64,000 nucleotides of DNA from Ramlibacter montanisoli. GTDB lineage: Bacteria > Pseudomonadota > Gammaproteobacteria > Burkholderiales > Burkholderiaceae_C. The stretch's first letter is position 1. The number at the start of each line of letters is the position of its first letter. The position numbers were made by a program, and so were the translations under genes. Below are positions 28,368 through 37,171 of this stretch, piece by piece. The notes beneath the pieces are model-generated. The model did no database searches and was not told where the DNA came from. It saw only the letters and a list, made by a program, of their open reading frames with translations. The stretch spans positions 3,720,001 through 3,784,000 of the forward strand of contig NZ_JABFCS010000001.1 in the NCBI RefSeq assembly GCF_013087525.1, written 5' to 3'.

Positions 28368-29305
28368 TGCGCAACCACCCCTGGTGGCCGTGGGTCAAGC
28401 GCATCGTCGGAACCGTGTTCGTGGCGGCGGTCGCCTTCCTCCTGGTGCGCTATGCGCGCAACGTGGACTGGGGCGAGGTGAAGCAGAGCGTGCTGGAGCT
28501 GCCGCGGTCCACGCTGATGACGGCCTTCGTGTTCGCCGCCGCGAGCCACCTGGTGTACAGCCTGCTGGACCTGGTGGGGCGCCACTATACGGGGCACCGG
28601 CTGTCCAAGCGCAAGGTGATGCAGATCAGCTTCATCAGCTATGCCTTCAACCTGAACCTCGGTTCGCTGGTGGGCGGCATCGGTTTTCGTTACCGTCTGT
28701 ACGGCAAGCTGGGCATCCGCTACAGCCAGATCACGCGCATCGTCACCATGTCGATGCTCACCAACTGGCTGGGCTACATCCTGCTGGCCGGCCTGGTGTT
28801 CACGATCGCCCCGCTGCAGTTGCCGCCGCACTGGTCGCTCGATAGCGAGGAGCTGCGCATGCTGGGCGTGGGCCTGCTGGCGTTCAGCGTGGTCTACCTG
28901 CTGCTGTGCGCGTTCTCGCCGCGCCGCAGCTGGACCGTCCGTGGCCACGAGATCGAGCTGCCCACGCTGCGCATGGCATGCGCGCAGCTGTCGATCTCCT
29001 GCACGCACTGGCTGACCATGGCCGCCGTGCCCTGGGTGCTGCTGCAAGGGCAGGTGGACTACCCGACCGCCCTGTCCGTGCTGCTGATGGCTGCCATCGC
29101 CGGCGTCATCCTCCACATCCCGGCCGGCCTCGGGGTCACGGAAGCCGTGTTCATCGCCCTGCTGTCGCACCGGATTCCCGAGCACCAGCTGCTGGGCGCG
29201 CTGCTCGCCTACCGCGCCATCTTCTACCTCACGCCCCTGATCGCCGGTGCCCTGCTCTACCTGAAGGTGGAGATGAGGACACGCAAGCACGCGCCCGCGG
29301 CATGA
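28367..29305 (+). CDS. YbhN-like integral membrane protein (LPG-synthase TM domain family)
   Basis: 312 residues with about eight hydrophobic segments. SFISYAFNLNLGSLVGGIGFRYRL and HIPAGLGVTEAVFIALLSHR match the UPF0104/YbhN family, related to the flippase domain of lysyl-phosphatidylglycerol synthase. A lipid-flipping or lipid-handling role next to clsB is inferred. The start overlaps the clsB stop. Confidence 0.85.
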   Translation: MRNHPWWPWVKRIVGTVFVAAVAFLLVRYARNVDWGEVKQSVLELPRSTLMTAFVFAAASHLVYSLLDLVGRHYTGHRLSKRKVMQISFISYAFNLNLGSLVGGIGFRYRLYGKLGIRYSQITRIVTMSMLTNWLGYILLAGLVFTIAPLQLPPHWSLDSEELRMLGVGLLAFSVVYLLLCAFSPRRSWTVRGHEIELPTLRMACAQLSISCTHWLTMAAVPWVLLQGQVDYPTALSVLLMAAIAGVILHIPAGLGVTEAVFIALLSHRIPEHQLLGALLAYRAIFYLTPLIAGALLYLKVEMRTRKHAPAA

Positions 29306-29360
29306 AGCAATTGCATACTTTGAACCCCCATGACGAGTGATCGCGCCCACAATCGCGTGC

Positions 29361-29654
29361 ATGGAAACGAACACGCCATCCACGCCGGCATCGCCCGCGC
29401 TCTTCAACCCGCTGTCGGGCTGGGAAGCTGCGAGCCGCTGGAACGCCGCCACCTGGGACTGGATGGCGCAAGGCTTCCGCCAGTGGATGACGTTGATGAC
29501 GACCACCCCCACTCCCCCGCTGCTCCCCACCCCGCAAGCCAGGACGACCGATCTGCTGGATCGGCCGGTCGCCGGCGCGGAACCCAAACGCCCGGTGCGC
29601 GTCAAGGCAAAGACCAAGCCCCGGGCCCGGCCCAAGGCGCGAGTGCGAGGTTGA
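29361..29654 (+). CDS. Small protein of unknown function, Trp-rich N-half and basic tail
   Basis: 97 residues. The N-terminal half contains an amphipathic Trp-rich helix (WEAASRWNAATWDWMAQGF), and the C-terminal tail is a Lys/Arg/Ala/Pro repeat (KAKTKPRARPKARVR) typical of nucleic-acid- or polymer-binding tails. The layout loosely recalls phasin-like proteins, but I cannot assign it. It ends 4 bases before the next gene, so co-transcription is likely. Confidence 0.55.
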   Translation: METNTPSTPASPALFNPLSGWEAASRWNAATWDWMAQGFRQWMTLMTTTPTPPLLPTPQARTTDLLDRPVAGAEPKRPVRVKAKTKPRARPKARVRG

Positions 29655-29658
29655 AGTC

Positions 29659-30360
29659 ATGACAGGCGAAGCGGGCATGGAAGCGAAACTGGCAGGACAG
29701 GTCGATCTGGCGGGCTTTCGCTCCGAGGTGCGGCAACTGCTCGCGCACCAGGTCCCTCCCGAAGAAGTGCAGTGGCAGCTCGAAGCGCCTGCGGACCTCT
29801 ACATCGACGCGCAATCGCCGCAGGCCAGCCGCCCGCGCAACGTCGCCCGCGCCGCCACGGCGATCGTGCCGGCGTCCTTCACGCGCCTGTGCGAGTTCGT
29901 GGTGCTGCACCGCGACCCGCAGCGCTTCTCGCTGCTGTACCGCCTGCTGTGGCGCCTGGTGCACGAGCCTGGCCTGCGCAATGACCCGGTGGACGGCGAC
30001 ATGCTGCAGGCCCAGCACATGGCGCACGCGGTGCGCCGCGACATCCACAAGATGAAGGCCAACCTGCGGCTGCGCGCCATGCGCGACCCGGACGGCGACG
30101 AACTGCAGGCGGGCTGCTACGAGCCTGCGCACCACGTGGTGGAGGCGGTCGCCCCCTGGTTCGCCAAGCGCGTGCCGGCGCGCCGCTGGGCGATCTTCAC
30201 GCCCGACCGCAGCGTGCGCTGCGAGGAAGGCCGGCTGCTGTTCGGCCCCGGCGTTCCGCCGTCGGAACTGCCGGGCCACGAAGGCTCGCAGGGTGAGTGG
30301 CTGGCCTGCTACGAGCGCGTGTTCGCCGCGCACGACCGGCCTGCGGCCACCCCCGCCTGA
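29659..30360 (+). CDS. Stand-alone DUF4130 (TIGR03915-type) DNA-metabolism domain protein
   Basis: 233 residues. RFSLLYRLLWRLVHEPGL, AHAVRRDIHKMKANLRLR, CYEPAHHVVEAVAPWFAKR and RRWAIFTPDRSVRCE are hallmarks of the DUF4130/TIGR03915 domain. In many bacteria this domain is fused to the uracil-DNA-binding glycosylase-like UdgX or paired with a radical-SAM protein. Here the protein ends at the point where the UdgX half would begin, and no UdgX gene lies nearby in the window. A DNA-repair-related role is inferred only from those fusions. Confidence 0.72.
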   Translation: MTGEAGMEAKLAGQVDLAGFRSEVRQLLAHQVPPEEVQWQLEAPADLYIDAQSPQASRPRNVARAATAIVPASFTRLCEFVVLHRDPQRFSLLYRLLWRLVHEPGLRNDPVDGDMLQAQHMAHAVRRDIHKMKANLRLRAMRDPDGDELQAGCYEPAHHVVEAVAPWFAKRVPARRWAIFTPDRSVRCEEGRLLFGPGVPPSELPGHEGSQGEWLACYERVFAAHDRPAATPA

Positions 30361-30366
30361 ACGGCC

Positions 30367-30789
30367 TTACATCCGTCCGCGTTGCTGCGCGTCGATCCCG
30401 AGTGTGGCCAGGCGCCGCTCGAAGCGTTCGTCCAGCACCTGCGGCAGGCACAGCGGCTGTTCCGCCGCGGAGATGCGCGGCACGTCGGCGCAGGCCACCG
30501 GCGGCAGGGCGTTCATCTGTTCCTCGATCACGCGCGGCCGGCGCAGGTTGAGGCCCGCACCGTCGGAGCCCTGCAGGCCGATGCCGCCCTGCGGCGGCCC
30601 CGCCATCGCGCCCAGGCCCGCCTGCGCACCCGGCATCGCGGGCCGTCCCTGGAACACGGCCGATGCATTGGGGCTCAGGTTCATTCCGTTGACCGACTGC
30701 TGGCCCCAGGCCTCGAAGGCGATCAGGCCCAGCGCCAGCACGGTGGCGACGGCGATCCAGTGGGTCGGGTGGTGCGGATAGGGTTTCAT
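30367..30789 (-). CDS. Secreted or membrane-anchored protein of unknown function
   Basis: 140 residues. The hydrophobic segment WIAVATVLALGLIAFEAWG is an uncleaved anchor or signal peptide. The rest is Gly/Pro/Ala-rich and then charged, with two Cys (ACADVPRI, PLCLPQVLDERFERRL). No family recognised. The ATG at 30789 follows a GGAGCGTGAG ribosome site. Convergent with the DUF4130 gene, 6 bases apart. Confidence 0.58.
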   Translation of the reverse strand: MKPYPHHPTHWIAVATVLALGLIAFEAWGQQSVNGMNLSPNASAVFQGRPAMPGAQAGLGAMAGPPQGGIGLQGSDGAGLNLRRPRVIEEQMNALPPVACADVPRISAAEQPLCLPQVLDERFERRLATLGIDAQQRGRM

Positions 30790-30959
30790 CTCACGCTCCT
30801 TCAAACTTGCTCCAGTGTGGTCGCGCGTGCGGCGCAAGCAAGCGCGCGCGAGGCACATCGTTGCGTAGGAGGGGGATGGCACCCTGACATTCAGTGCGAC
30901 ATGACACGTTTCTGTTACCTCGCCGCTGCTAAACTCCGCGCGCTTTCCACGCCGTACTG

Positions 30960-31699
30960 ATGACCGTTGCACTCGCAGGACGCGCCCCTGCCACATTCGA
31001 GATCAAGAGCGCCAACCTGCCTTTGGTGGCTCTGCTGCTGAAGTCCCACGATCTCGATCTGCTGGCCCTCGAACTGCGGGGCCGCTTCGGCGACCTCCCC
31101 GATTTCTTCGACCACGACCCGCTGGTGATCGACCTCGCGCCCCTGAAGGGCGGCGAGGTGGACTTCGCCCGGCTGATCGGCCTGCTCAAGCCCTACAACG
31201 TGATGCCGGTGGCGGTGCGCGGAGGGACGGAGGCGCAGATGCTGGCGGCGCTGGATGCGGGGCTGGCGGCGGCGGAAGAGGCCAGCGCCCCCACCCCGGC
31301 CCTCCCCAGAGGGGGAGGGAGAAAGAAAAGCAGGCGGAGCCGCCGCAGCAACCCTTCCTGCCGCTGGGCGCGCTGGTGATCGACAAGCCGCTGCGCTCGG
31401 GCCAGCAGGTGTACGCGCGCGGCCGCGACCTGGTGGTGATGTCGATGGTGAACCCGGGCGCCGAGGTGGTGGCCGACGGCCACATCCACGTCTATGCGCC
31501 GCTGCGCGGCAAGGCCATCGCCGGCGCGCGCGGCGACGCCAATGCCCGCATCCTGACCCTGTGCCTGGAGCCCGAGCTGGTCTCCATCGCCGGCGTGTAC
31601 CGCACCAGCGAACAAGCGCTGCCAGACAACCTCCGCGGCAAGCCCGCCCAGATCCGCCTGCAGGGCGACAAGCTGGTCATGGACCCGCTGAAAACGTAA
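30960..31699 (+). CDS. minC: Septum-site inhibitor MinC (frameshifted in linker)
   Basis: The N-domain ([19 protein letters not shown]) inhibits FtsZ. The C-domain ([36 protein letters not shown] segment, [19 protein letters not shown]) is the MinD-binding beta helix. They are in different frames, joined through a linker coded by a G/C-rich repeat element (31288-31321); the indel is probably in its poly-G run, restoring [20 protein letters not shown]. The gene is followed 9 bases later by minD. Intact MinC is expected. Confidence 0.9.
31288..31321. repeat. G/C-rich repeat, family C, inside minC
   Basis: CCCCCACCCCGGCCCTCCCC followed by AGAGGGGGAGGGAG is the same type as the intergenic copies at 34787, 39085 and 40040. 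Here it encodes the MinC interdomain linker ([11 protein letters not shown]). Confidence 0.7.
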
Positions 31700-31708
31700 A
31701 GGAAACCC

Positions 31709-32524
31709 ATGGCAAAGATCATCGTCGTCACGTCCGGCAAGGGCGGCGTCGGCAAGACCACCACCAGTGCCAGCTTCGCCAGCGCCCTCGCCCTGCGCGG
31801 GCACAAGACCGCCGTCATCGACTTCGACGTCGGCCTGCGCAACCTGGACCTGATCATGGGCTGCGAGCGGCGCGTGGTCTACGACTTCGTCAACGTGATC
31901 CACGGCGAGGCGACGCTGAACCAGGCGCTGATCAAGGACAAGAATTGCGACAACCTGTTCGTGCTGGCGGCTAGCCAGACGCGCGACAAGGAAGCCCTGA
32001 CCAAGGAAGGCGTGGAGAAGGTCCTCACCGACCTGGCCGGCATGGGCTTCGAGTACATCGTGTGCGACTCGCCGGCCGGCATCGAGACCGGGGCGCTGAT
32101 GGCCATGCACTACGCCGACGAGGCGCTGGTGGTGACCAACCCCGAGGTGAGCTCGGTGCGCGACTCCGACCGCATCCTGGGCATGCTCGCTTCCAAGACG
32201 AAACGGGCGATCGAGGGCAAGGAGCCGATCAAGGAGCACCTGCTGATCACCCGCTACAACCCGAACCGGGTGGACCAGGGCCACATGCTGTCGCTGGAGG
32301 ACATCCAGGACATCCTGCGCATCCCCCTGATCGGCGTGGTGCCGGAGTCCGAGTCGGTGCTGCAGGCCTCCAACCAGGGCACGCCCGCCGTCCACCTCAA
32401 GGGCACGGACGTGAGCGAGGCCTACCAGGACATCGTCGCCCGCTTCCTGGGCGAGGACCGGCCGCTGCGCTTCGTCGACCCGCAGAAGGCGGGGCTCCTG
32501 AAGCGCCTGTTCGGGAGGAAGTGA
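31709..32524 (+). CDS. minD: Septum-site determining ATPase MinD
   Basis: 271 residues. The deviant Walker [12 protein letters not shown] is near the N-terminus, [20 protein letters not shown] is the MinD signature, and the C-terminal amphipathic helix [11 protein letters not shown] is the membrane-targeting sequence. With MinC and MinE it confines Z-ring assembly to midcell. Its stop overlaps the minE start (TGATG). Confidence 0.96.
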   Translation: MAKIIVVTSGKGGVGKTTTSASFASALALRGHKTAVIDFDVGLRNLDLIMGCERRVVYDFVNVIHGEATLNQALIKDKNCDNLFVLAASQTRDKEALTKEGVEKVLTDLAGMGFEYIVCDSPAGIETGALMAMHYADEALVVTNPEVSSVRDSDRILGMLASKTKRAIEGKEPIKEHLLITRYNPNRVDQGHMLSLEDIQDILRIPLIGVVPESESVLQASNQGTPAVHLKGTDVSEAYQDIVARFLGEDRPLRFVDPQKAGLLKRLFGRK

Positions 32525-32790
32525 TGAGCTTGTTGACCTTCCTGCTGGGGGAGAAGAAGAAGACGGCCAGCGTCGCCAAGGAACGGCTGCAGATCATCCT
32601 GGCCCACGAGCGGGTGGGGCGGAACGCGGGCGGCGCGCCCGACTACCTGCCCGCCCTGCAGCGTGACTTGGTGGCGGTGATCAGCAAGTACGTGAAGATC
32701 GACCCGAGCCACCTGAAGGTGAACGTGGAGCGCCAGGACAACCTGGAAGTCCTCGAGGTGAAGATCGAGCTGCCCGAGGTAGCACGCTAA
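32524..32790 (+). CDS. minE: Cell-division topological specificity factor MinE
   Basis: 88 residues. The N-terminal membrane/MinD contact segment [20 protein letters not shown] and the topological domain ([30 protein letters not shown]) are conserved. It stimulates MinD ATPase to drive pole-to-pole oscillation. Last gene of minCDE; after it lies a short direct repeat of AGGATTGAC. Confidence 0.95.
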   Translation: MSLLTFLLGEKKKTASVAKERLQIILAHERVGRNAGGAPDYLPALQRDLVAVISKYVKIDPSHLKVNVERQDNLEVLEVKIELPEVAR

Positions 32791-32845
32791 CACTGTCAGG
32801 ATTGACAGGATTGACATAAGAGGCTTGTCAAGAGATAAAGCACGG

Positions 32846-33337
32846 ATGAGCAGTCCCGTCGTTGTTCGTGTATCGCATCGCTATAGCGCTCCTGCTGAAC
32901 GCGTTTTCGATGCCTGGTTGACACCGGGGCAAGCCTCCCGCTTCCTGTTCCGCACCCGCACCGGCAACGTCATGCGCTGCGAGATCGTCCCCGAGATCGG
33001 TGGCGGCTTCACGGTGACGGACCGGCGCCCCGCCGCCGACGGCGACGAAAGCGTCTTCGACGTTGTGCACATGGGCAAGTACACCGAGCTCACGCGGCCC
33101 AAGCGCATCGCCTTCGACCTCACCGTGCTGACCTACACCGAGGACACCACCAAGGTGGTCGTGGAGATCGCACCGCTGGGCCCGCAGGCCTGCGAGATGA
33201 CCCTGATCCACGAACTGGGCGCCACCGAGGCCGCCCGCATGGTGGAAGAGACCACCCGCAAGGGCTGGCTCAACATGCTGCAGCTGATGGAACGCGAGCT
33301 GTTCCCCGGCGCGTCGGCGTGCATCTCTAGCGCCTAG
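32846..33337 (+). CDS. SRPBCC (AHSA1-like) family protein
   Basis: 163 residues. The START-like fold is shown by HRYSAPAERVFDAWLTPGQA, EIGGGFTVTDRRP, FDVVHMGKYTELTRPKRIAF and the terminal helix GWLNMLQLMERELF. Members are ligand-binding or Hsp90-activator-like proteins of unknown substrate. The ATG at 32846 is chosen because it starts directly before the fold; an in-frame start 21 bases upstream exists. Confidence 0.8.
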   Translation: MSSPVVVRVSHRYSAPAERVFDAWLTPGQASRFLFRTRTGNVMRCEIVPEIGGGFTVTDRRPAADGDESVFDVVHMGKYTELTRPKRIAFDLTVLTYTEDTTKVVVEIAPLGPQACEMTLIHELGATEAARMVEETTRKGWLNMLQLMERELFPGASACISSA

Positions 33338-33409
33338 GCGTTGCTCCCTAGCCGCACTGTCAACGACAGTGCTGGCCTGCCGTTGTGGGTAGGTGGAGAA
33401 TCCATCGGC

Positions 33410-33631
33410 ATGACACTCGCCATCGACAGCTACGTCACCGGCAACGTCGTTGCGGCCAGCCTGGAGCCGCAAGCAGTGGGGAAATGTGACCCCTGGCTGC
33501 GCCGCCTGCTCACCGGCGCGCAGTTCTTCGTGAAGCAGAAGGATGGCCGCTGGGCCCCGCAGGGCTGCCAGCTCGGGCGGGCCTGCTGCTTCGACTTCAG
33601 CGACCTGCACGAGCCGGTGGCACGCGGCTAG
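33410..33631 (+). CDS. Small protein of unknown function
   Basis: 73 residues with four Cys-containing spots (KCDPWL, GCQLGRACCFDF). It begins with an ATG preceded by GGTGGAG. No family recognised; the compact mixed sequence (SYVTGNVVAASLEP, WAPQGCQLG) suggests a small folded domain. It could be translated with the SRPBCC gene 72 bases upstream. Confidence 0.45.
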   Translation: MTLAIDSYVTGNVVAASLEPQAVGKCDPWLRRLLTGAQFFVKQKDGRWAPQGCQLGRACCFDFSDLHEPVARG

Positions 33632-33632
33632 C

Positions 33633-33881
33633 TCAGGGCTTGCGGCCCGTGCGGCTGTTGGGGCCGCCCTTGTCGCCCTGGCCGGCGCGTCCCGTGCGCA
33701 GCTGGTTCTGGTTCGACTGGCCGCCGATGTGGTCTTCGCGGTCGCTGCGGCTCTCCGGCGTGCGCCGTCCCTCGTTCTTCTGCGTCGGCGCCTGGTTCCC
33801 CATCTTGTTGGTGTCGTTCTCGTTCTTGCCCGTCATGGCCGGCTGCTTGTCCTGGGGCTGGTTCTTGTAGCGGTGCGTCAT
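33633..33881 (-). CDS. Small polar, probably disordered protein
   Basis: 82 residues composed almost entirely of Asn, Gln, Lys, Arg, Gly, Asp and Ser (NENDTNKMGNQAPTQKNEG, REDHIGGQSNQNQLR), with no hydrophobic core. This composition resembles stress- or desiccation-related hydrophilins. A good ribosome site (AAGGAGAT) precedes the ATG. Function unknown. Confidence 0.5.
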   Translation of the reverse strand: MTHRYKNQPQDKQPAMTGKNENDTNKMGNQAPTQKNEGRRTPESRSDREDHIGGQSNQNQLRTGRAGQGDKGGPNSRTGRKP

Positions 33882-33908
33882 TGCGATCTCCTTGGATGAA
33901 AAATGGGG

Positions 33909-34699
33909 TCAGCCCTGGCCCTTGGGCTCGAGCTGCTTGCGGTGCATCTGGGCGACCACCTGGGCGGGCAGCACCTTGCTCACGGCCACTTCCAGCCGGT
34001 TCCTCAGGCCGGCCACCACGTCGGCCTCGCCCTTGACCATGGCCTTGAAGCCGGCTTCGGCCACCCGCATGGGATCGGCCTTCTTGCCGGCGCCCACCTT
34101 GGTGTCCAGCAGGTCGGCCCGGGCGAAGAACTCGGTGTCGGTCACGCCCGGCATCAGCAGGCTGACCGTCACCTCGGTTCCCTTGAGTTCGTTGCGCAAC
34201 GCATGCGCGAAGGAATCGATGAAAGCCTTGGTTCCGTTGTAGACCGCCTGGAAGCTGCCCGGCTCGAAGCCGGCGATCGAGCCGGTCACCAGGATGCGGC
34301 CGCTGGCGCGGGCCACCATGCCCCGCGCGACGTGCTGCACCAGGTGCAGCGTGCCGGTGATGTTGGTGTTGATCACGTGCAGGATCTCGCCGAAGTCCTG
34401 CGACAGGAAGGAGCCGCCCAGGCCGTGGCCTGCATTGGCCATGAGCGCATCGACCTCGCGCTCGCCGATCGCCTGGATCAGGTGTGCTGCACGCCGGCCG
34501 TGGTGGCCAGGTCGCACTGCACGGCCTGCACCCGCGCGCCGAGCGACTCGAAATCCATGACCGCCTCGCCCAGCGGCTGGTCCGCCGCCACGACCAGGTC
34601 GTAGCCGTGCCGTGCCGCGCAGTGCGCCAGGCAGTAGCCGATGCCGGAAGAGGCACCGGTCACCACGGCCAGCGGCCGCGGCGCCTTGAGTTCAGCCAT
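33909..34699 (-). CDS. Short-chain dehydrogenase/reductase (frameshifted)
   Basis: Rossmann nucleotide loop TGASSGIGYCLA at the N-terminus, LMANAGHG (NAG motif), catalytic Ser in LVTGSIAG and the catalytic Tyr/Lys pair as YNGTKAF. The frame changes near 34488, just after the second Rossmann strand. The normal length of about 263 residues supports a single gene. Substrate unknown; the C-terminal extension with VSLLMPGVTDTEFF is common in cytosolic 'classical' SDRs. Confidence 0.83.
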
Positions 34700-34786
34700 A
34701 GAGTCCTCCGTCTTGGATGACCCATTCTGGGAAGCGGTGCGCGGTGGTGATGTCAGACACCGCCTCTCGTCCCGGGAGGGCTGTTC

Positions 34787-34823
34787 CTCCCTCCCCCTCC
34801 GGGGAGGGCCGGGGTGGGGGCAC
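34787..34823. repeat. G/C-rich repeat, family C
   Basis: CTCCCTCCCCCTCCGGGGAG followed by GGCCGGGGTGGGGGCAC. The left half can pair with itself through CCTCC/GGAGG. Intergenic, between the SDR and VOC genes. Confidence 0.7.
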
Positions 34824-34848
34824 AGGTTGAGGGTCGCTGCCCCCTACC

Positions 34849-35244
34849 TCATCCCTTCTTCACGAAGCACATCGCCTCGATCTTGTGCCCATCGAGATCG
34901 CGCACGAAGGCCGCGTAGTAGTTCTCCGTGTACTCGGTGCGGAAGCCTGGCTTGCCTTCGTCCTCGGCGCCCATCTCGATCGCCGTCTTGTGGAAGGCAT
35001 TCACCTGCGCCTGCGACAGCGCGTTGAAGCACACGTGCACGCCGTTGCCCGGATTGGCCGCGGCCCCGTCGAAGGGCAGCTGCACCCAGAACTCGGGAAA
35101 CTCGCGGCCGTAGCCTGCGCCCTCGTCGAACTCCATCACGCAGCGGATCTCCAGCGCCCCGAGCACCGCGTCGTAGAAGCGCTTGGCGCTCGGGAAGTCG
35201 TTGGTGCCCACGGAGACATGCGAAAGTGCGTTCACGGGTGTCAT
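34849..35244 (-). CDS. VOC-superfamily (glyoxalase/dioxygenase-like) protein
   Basis: 131 residues. Two beta-alpha-beta-beta-beta modules with ALSHVSVGTNDFPSAKRFYD at the start and FVRDLDGHKIEAMCF at the end; His in LSHVSV, His in GVHVCF and Glu in KIEAMC match the metal-ligand positions. The family includes glyoxalases and antibiotic-resistance proteins; the reaction is unknown. The start at 35244 follows directly after a GGAGCTTCGCC segment. Confidence 0.8.
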   Translation of the reverse strand: MTPVNALSHVSVGTNDFPSAKRFYDAVLGALEIRCVMEFDEGAGYGREFPEFWVQLPFDGAAANPGNGVHVCFNALSQAQVNAFHKTAIEMGAEDEGKPGFRTEYTENYYAAFVRDLDGHKIEAMCFVKKG

Positions 35245-35280
35245 TGGCGAAGCTCCATCGTTGGTGGCCGAGCCATCACT

Positions 35281-35312
35281 GTAGGCTGGCGGTGAGCGCA
35301 GCGAACCCCAGC
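35281..35312. repeat. Interspersed repeat, family A (half element)
   Basis: GTAGGCTGGCGGTGAGCGCA continuing to GAACCCCAGC, without the closing CCTAC arm. Confidence 0.7.
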
Positions 35313-35436
35313 GCCCATCTCCCTTGACCTGCATCAGGTCTTGCCCCACGGCCGAGCAAGCTTCCACACACTTGTTACGGGACAGTCGTCATCCCGTTCC
35401 GTAGAGTGAGCCCGACAACAAGGAAAGGGGACTCCA

Positions 35437-35950
35437 TTGCAGCTTGCCCTGATCGAGGCTGCAGGCCCTGGCCTGCAGCTGTCCGCCTCCCCCGCGAAGC
35501 GGCCCGCATCGTCCGCCCCTGGGCCATCCTGGCCTGGGGTGCCGTCGCCTACCTGGCGTACACCGCCTATGACAGCCTGCCGCTGCTGTTGCACCACCAG
35601 GCGCGCGCCGTGGCGGTCGTCACTTCGGCCGTCATTCCGCGCGCCGCGGCGCCCGCTGCCCCGGCCCGGCCCCTGCAGATGGTGAGCAAATGCATCGACG
35701 ACGGCGGCACCACCTACTCGGACACCGAGTGCGCGCCGGGCGTGCACGCTGAACGGATCATCCTGGCGCCGACCGCCACCGCCGGGGTCCCGCCGGCCAA
35801 CCCCTGCAGCAGCAGGTGTGCAGCGAGATCGCCGACCAGGTCCACCGCATCGAGGTGAAGGCCAGCCTGGCACCCTCGGGCGCGGACCATGCCTGGCTGG
35901 AGGCACGCCGGCAGGAAGCCCGCACGGAACAGGCCCGCCTGGGCTGCTGA
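35437..35950 (+). CDS. Membrane-anchored DUF4124-like protein (frameshifted)
   Basis: Across three frames one reads a short N-terminus (LALIEAAGPGLQLS), a transmembrane helix (IVRPWAILAWGAVAYLAYTA), a small Cys module (MVSKCIDDGGTTYSDTECAP) typical of DUF4124, and a helical tail (VCSEIADQVHRIEVKASLAP). The start codon would be TTG at 35437 after an AGGAAAGGGGA ribosome site. Frame changes lie near 35490 and 35810, both in C-rich runs. Function unknown. Confidence 0.5.
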
Positions 35951-36025
35951 ATCCGGATCTCCCTGGCTTGCGTACTGAGGTGAGGCGCACACGCGCCCCC
36001 GTCCACGCAACCTGGAGATCCTTCG

Positions 36026-36568
36026 ATGATCCGTCCCGTCCTCGCCTGCACCGCCCTCGCCACCCTGGCCGCCTGCGCCAGCCCGCCCCTGGCCCTGCGC
36101 GCCTACGACCAGGGCAGCCTGCCCCAGGCCGTGCAGGTGCCCGCAGCGCACCGCGTGGCCATGGAGACCGTGGGCACCGGCACCATCACTTATGAATGCC
36201 GCGCGAAGGCCGATGCGAGCGGCGCGCACGAATGGTTCTTCGTCGGCCCCGACGCCCGCCTGGCGGACCGCGGCGGCCGGCTGCTCGGCCGCTACTACGG
36301 CCCGCCCGCCACCTGGGAAAGCATCGACGGCTCCCGGGTGACGGCGACGCAGGTGGCGGTGTCGCCGGCAGGCACGGGCAACATCCCGCTGCAATTGGTG
36401 AAGGCCAATCCGGCCATGGGCCAGGGCGCCATGGCCGGCGTCACCTATATCCAGCGGGTGGCCACGCAAGGCGGCGTCGCTCCGGCCATGCCTTGCTCCG
36501 CAAGCAACCTGGGCGCGCGCCAGGTGGTGCAGTACCAGGCGGACTACATCCTGTACAAGGCGATGTGA
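36026..36568 (+). CDS. DUF3455-type lipoprotein
   Basis: 180 residues. The signal peptide MIRPVLACTALATLAAC ends in a lipobox (LAAC), so lipidation is likely. The mature part, GTGTITYECRAKAD and HEWFFVGPDARLADRGGRLL, with GRYYGPPATWESIDGSRV, matches DUF3455, a secreted family of unknown function also found in fungi. Two Cys could form a disulfide (ECRA, MPCSAS). Confidence 0.75.
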   Translation: MIRPVLACTALATLAACASPPLALRAYDQGSLPQAVQVPAAHRVAMETVGTGTITYECRAKADASGAHEWFFVGPDARLADRGGRLLGRYYGPPATWESIDGSRVTATQVAVSPAGTGNIPLQLVKANPAMGQGAMAGVTYIQRVATQGGVAPAMPCSASNLGARQVVQYQADYILYKAM

Positions 36569-36586
36569 GGCGCCCGCAGTCCGCTG

Positions 36587-37171
36587 CTAGCGCCCCAGCG
36601 GACTCACCCCGATCAGCACGCGGTGCGCCCACATCGCGAACACCGCCCAGGCCACCACGCCCACCACCACCGTGAGGATGGTGCGTGACAGTGGACCGGC
36701 ATCGATCACCGTGGCCAGCGTGCGCTCGCGCCGGCGCGCCGCGCGATAGTCCAGAACGGCCCAGACGAGGAAGGATCCGAACAGCAGCAGGTCGGCCAGC
36801 GTGTTGTTCGAGATCAGGTGCGCCAGGGCCCAGACCTTCACGCCCAGGATCATCGGGTGGCGCGCTTTCGCCTTGATCGCGTTGCCCGGCACGTAGGCGG
36901 CCACCAGCAGCACGAAGGCGGCCAGCGTCAGCAGCGAGGCCAGGTGGCGCGTCCACACCGGCGGCTGGTTCCACAGGATCACGGGGTTGTGGCGCGCCAG
37001 GCCGTAGCCCCACACCAGCAGCGCGAAGCCGGCGACCGACAGCACGGAGTACAGCAGCTTGTACTCCTTCTCGCCGAAGCTCTCCATGGTCTGCGTGCGC
37101 CAGCCCTCGGCAAAGATGCGCGTCGAATGCAGACCCAAGAACAGAACCAGACCCAGCACGAGTGCGGCCAT
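36587..37171 (-). CDS. NnrU-family membrane protein
   Basis: 194 residues and about six hydrophobic segments. FLGLHSTRIFAEGWR, GYGLARHNPVILWNQPPVW and ARHPMILGVKVWALAHLISN match the NnrU/isoprenylcysteine-methyltransferase-like family, named from denitrification clusters but widespread. No nitrogen-oxide genes are nearby, so its role here is open. The start MAALVLGLVLF at 37171 is supported by the hydrophobic N-terminus. Confidence 0.8.
   Translation of the reverse strand: MAALVLGLVLFLGLHSTRIFAEGWRTQTMESFGEKEYKLLYSVLSVAGFALLVWGYGLARHNPVILWNQPPVWTRHLASLLTLAAFVLLVAAYVPGNAIKAKARHPMILGVKVWALAHLISNNTLADLLLFGSFLVWAVLDYRAARRRERTLATVIDAGPLSRTILTVVVGVVAWAVFAMWAHRVLIGVSPLGR

Noticed and set aside
31288..31321. 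Repeat in minC as a terminator splitting the gene
   Set aside because: Both MinC domains are complete on either side and minD follows at once; an insert in the linker is simpler.
32795..32830. Tandem AGGATTGAC repeats after minE as a CRISPR remnant or attachment site
   Set aside because: Only two 9-base units without spacers and no integrase nearby; too short to interpret.
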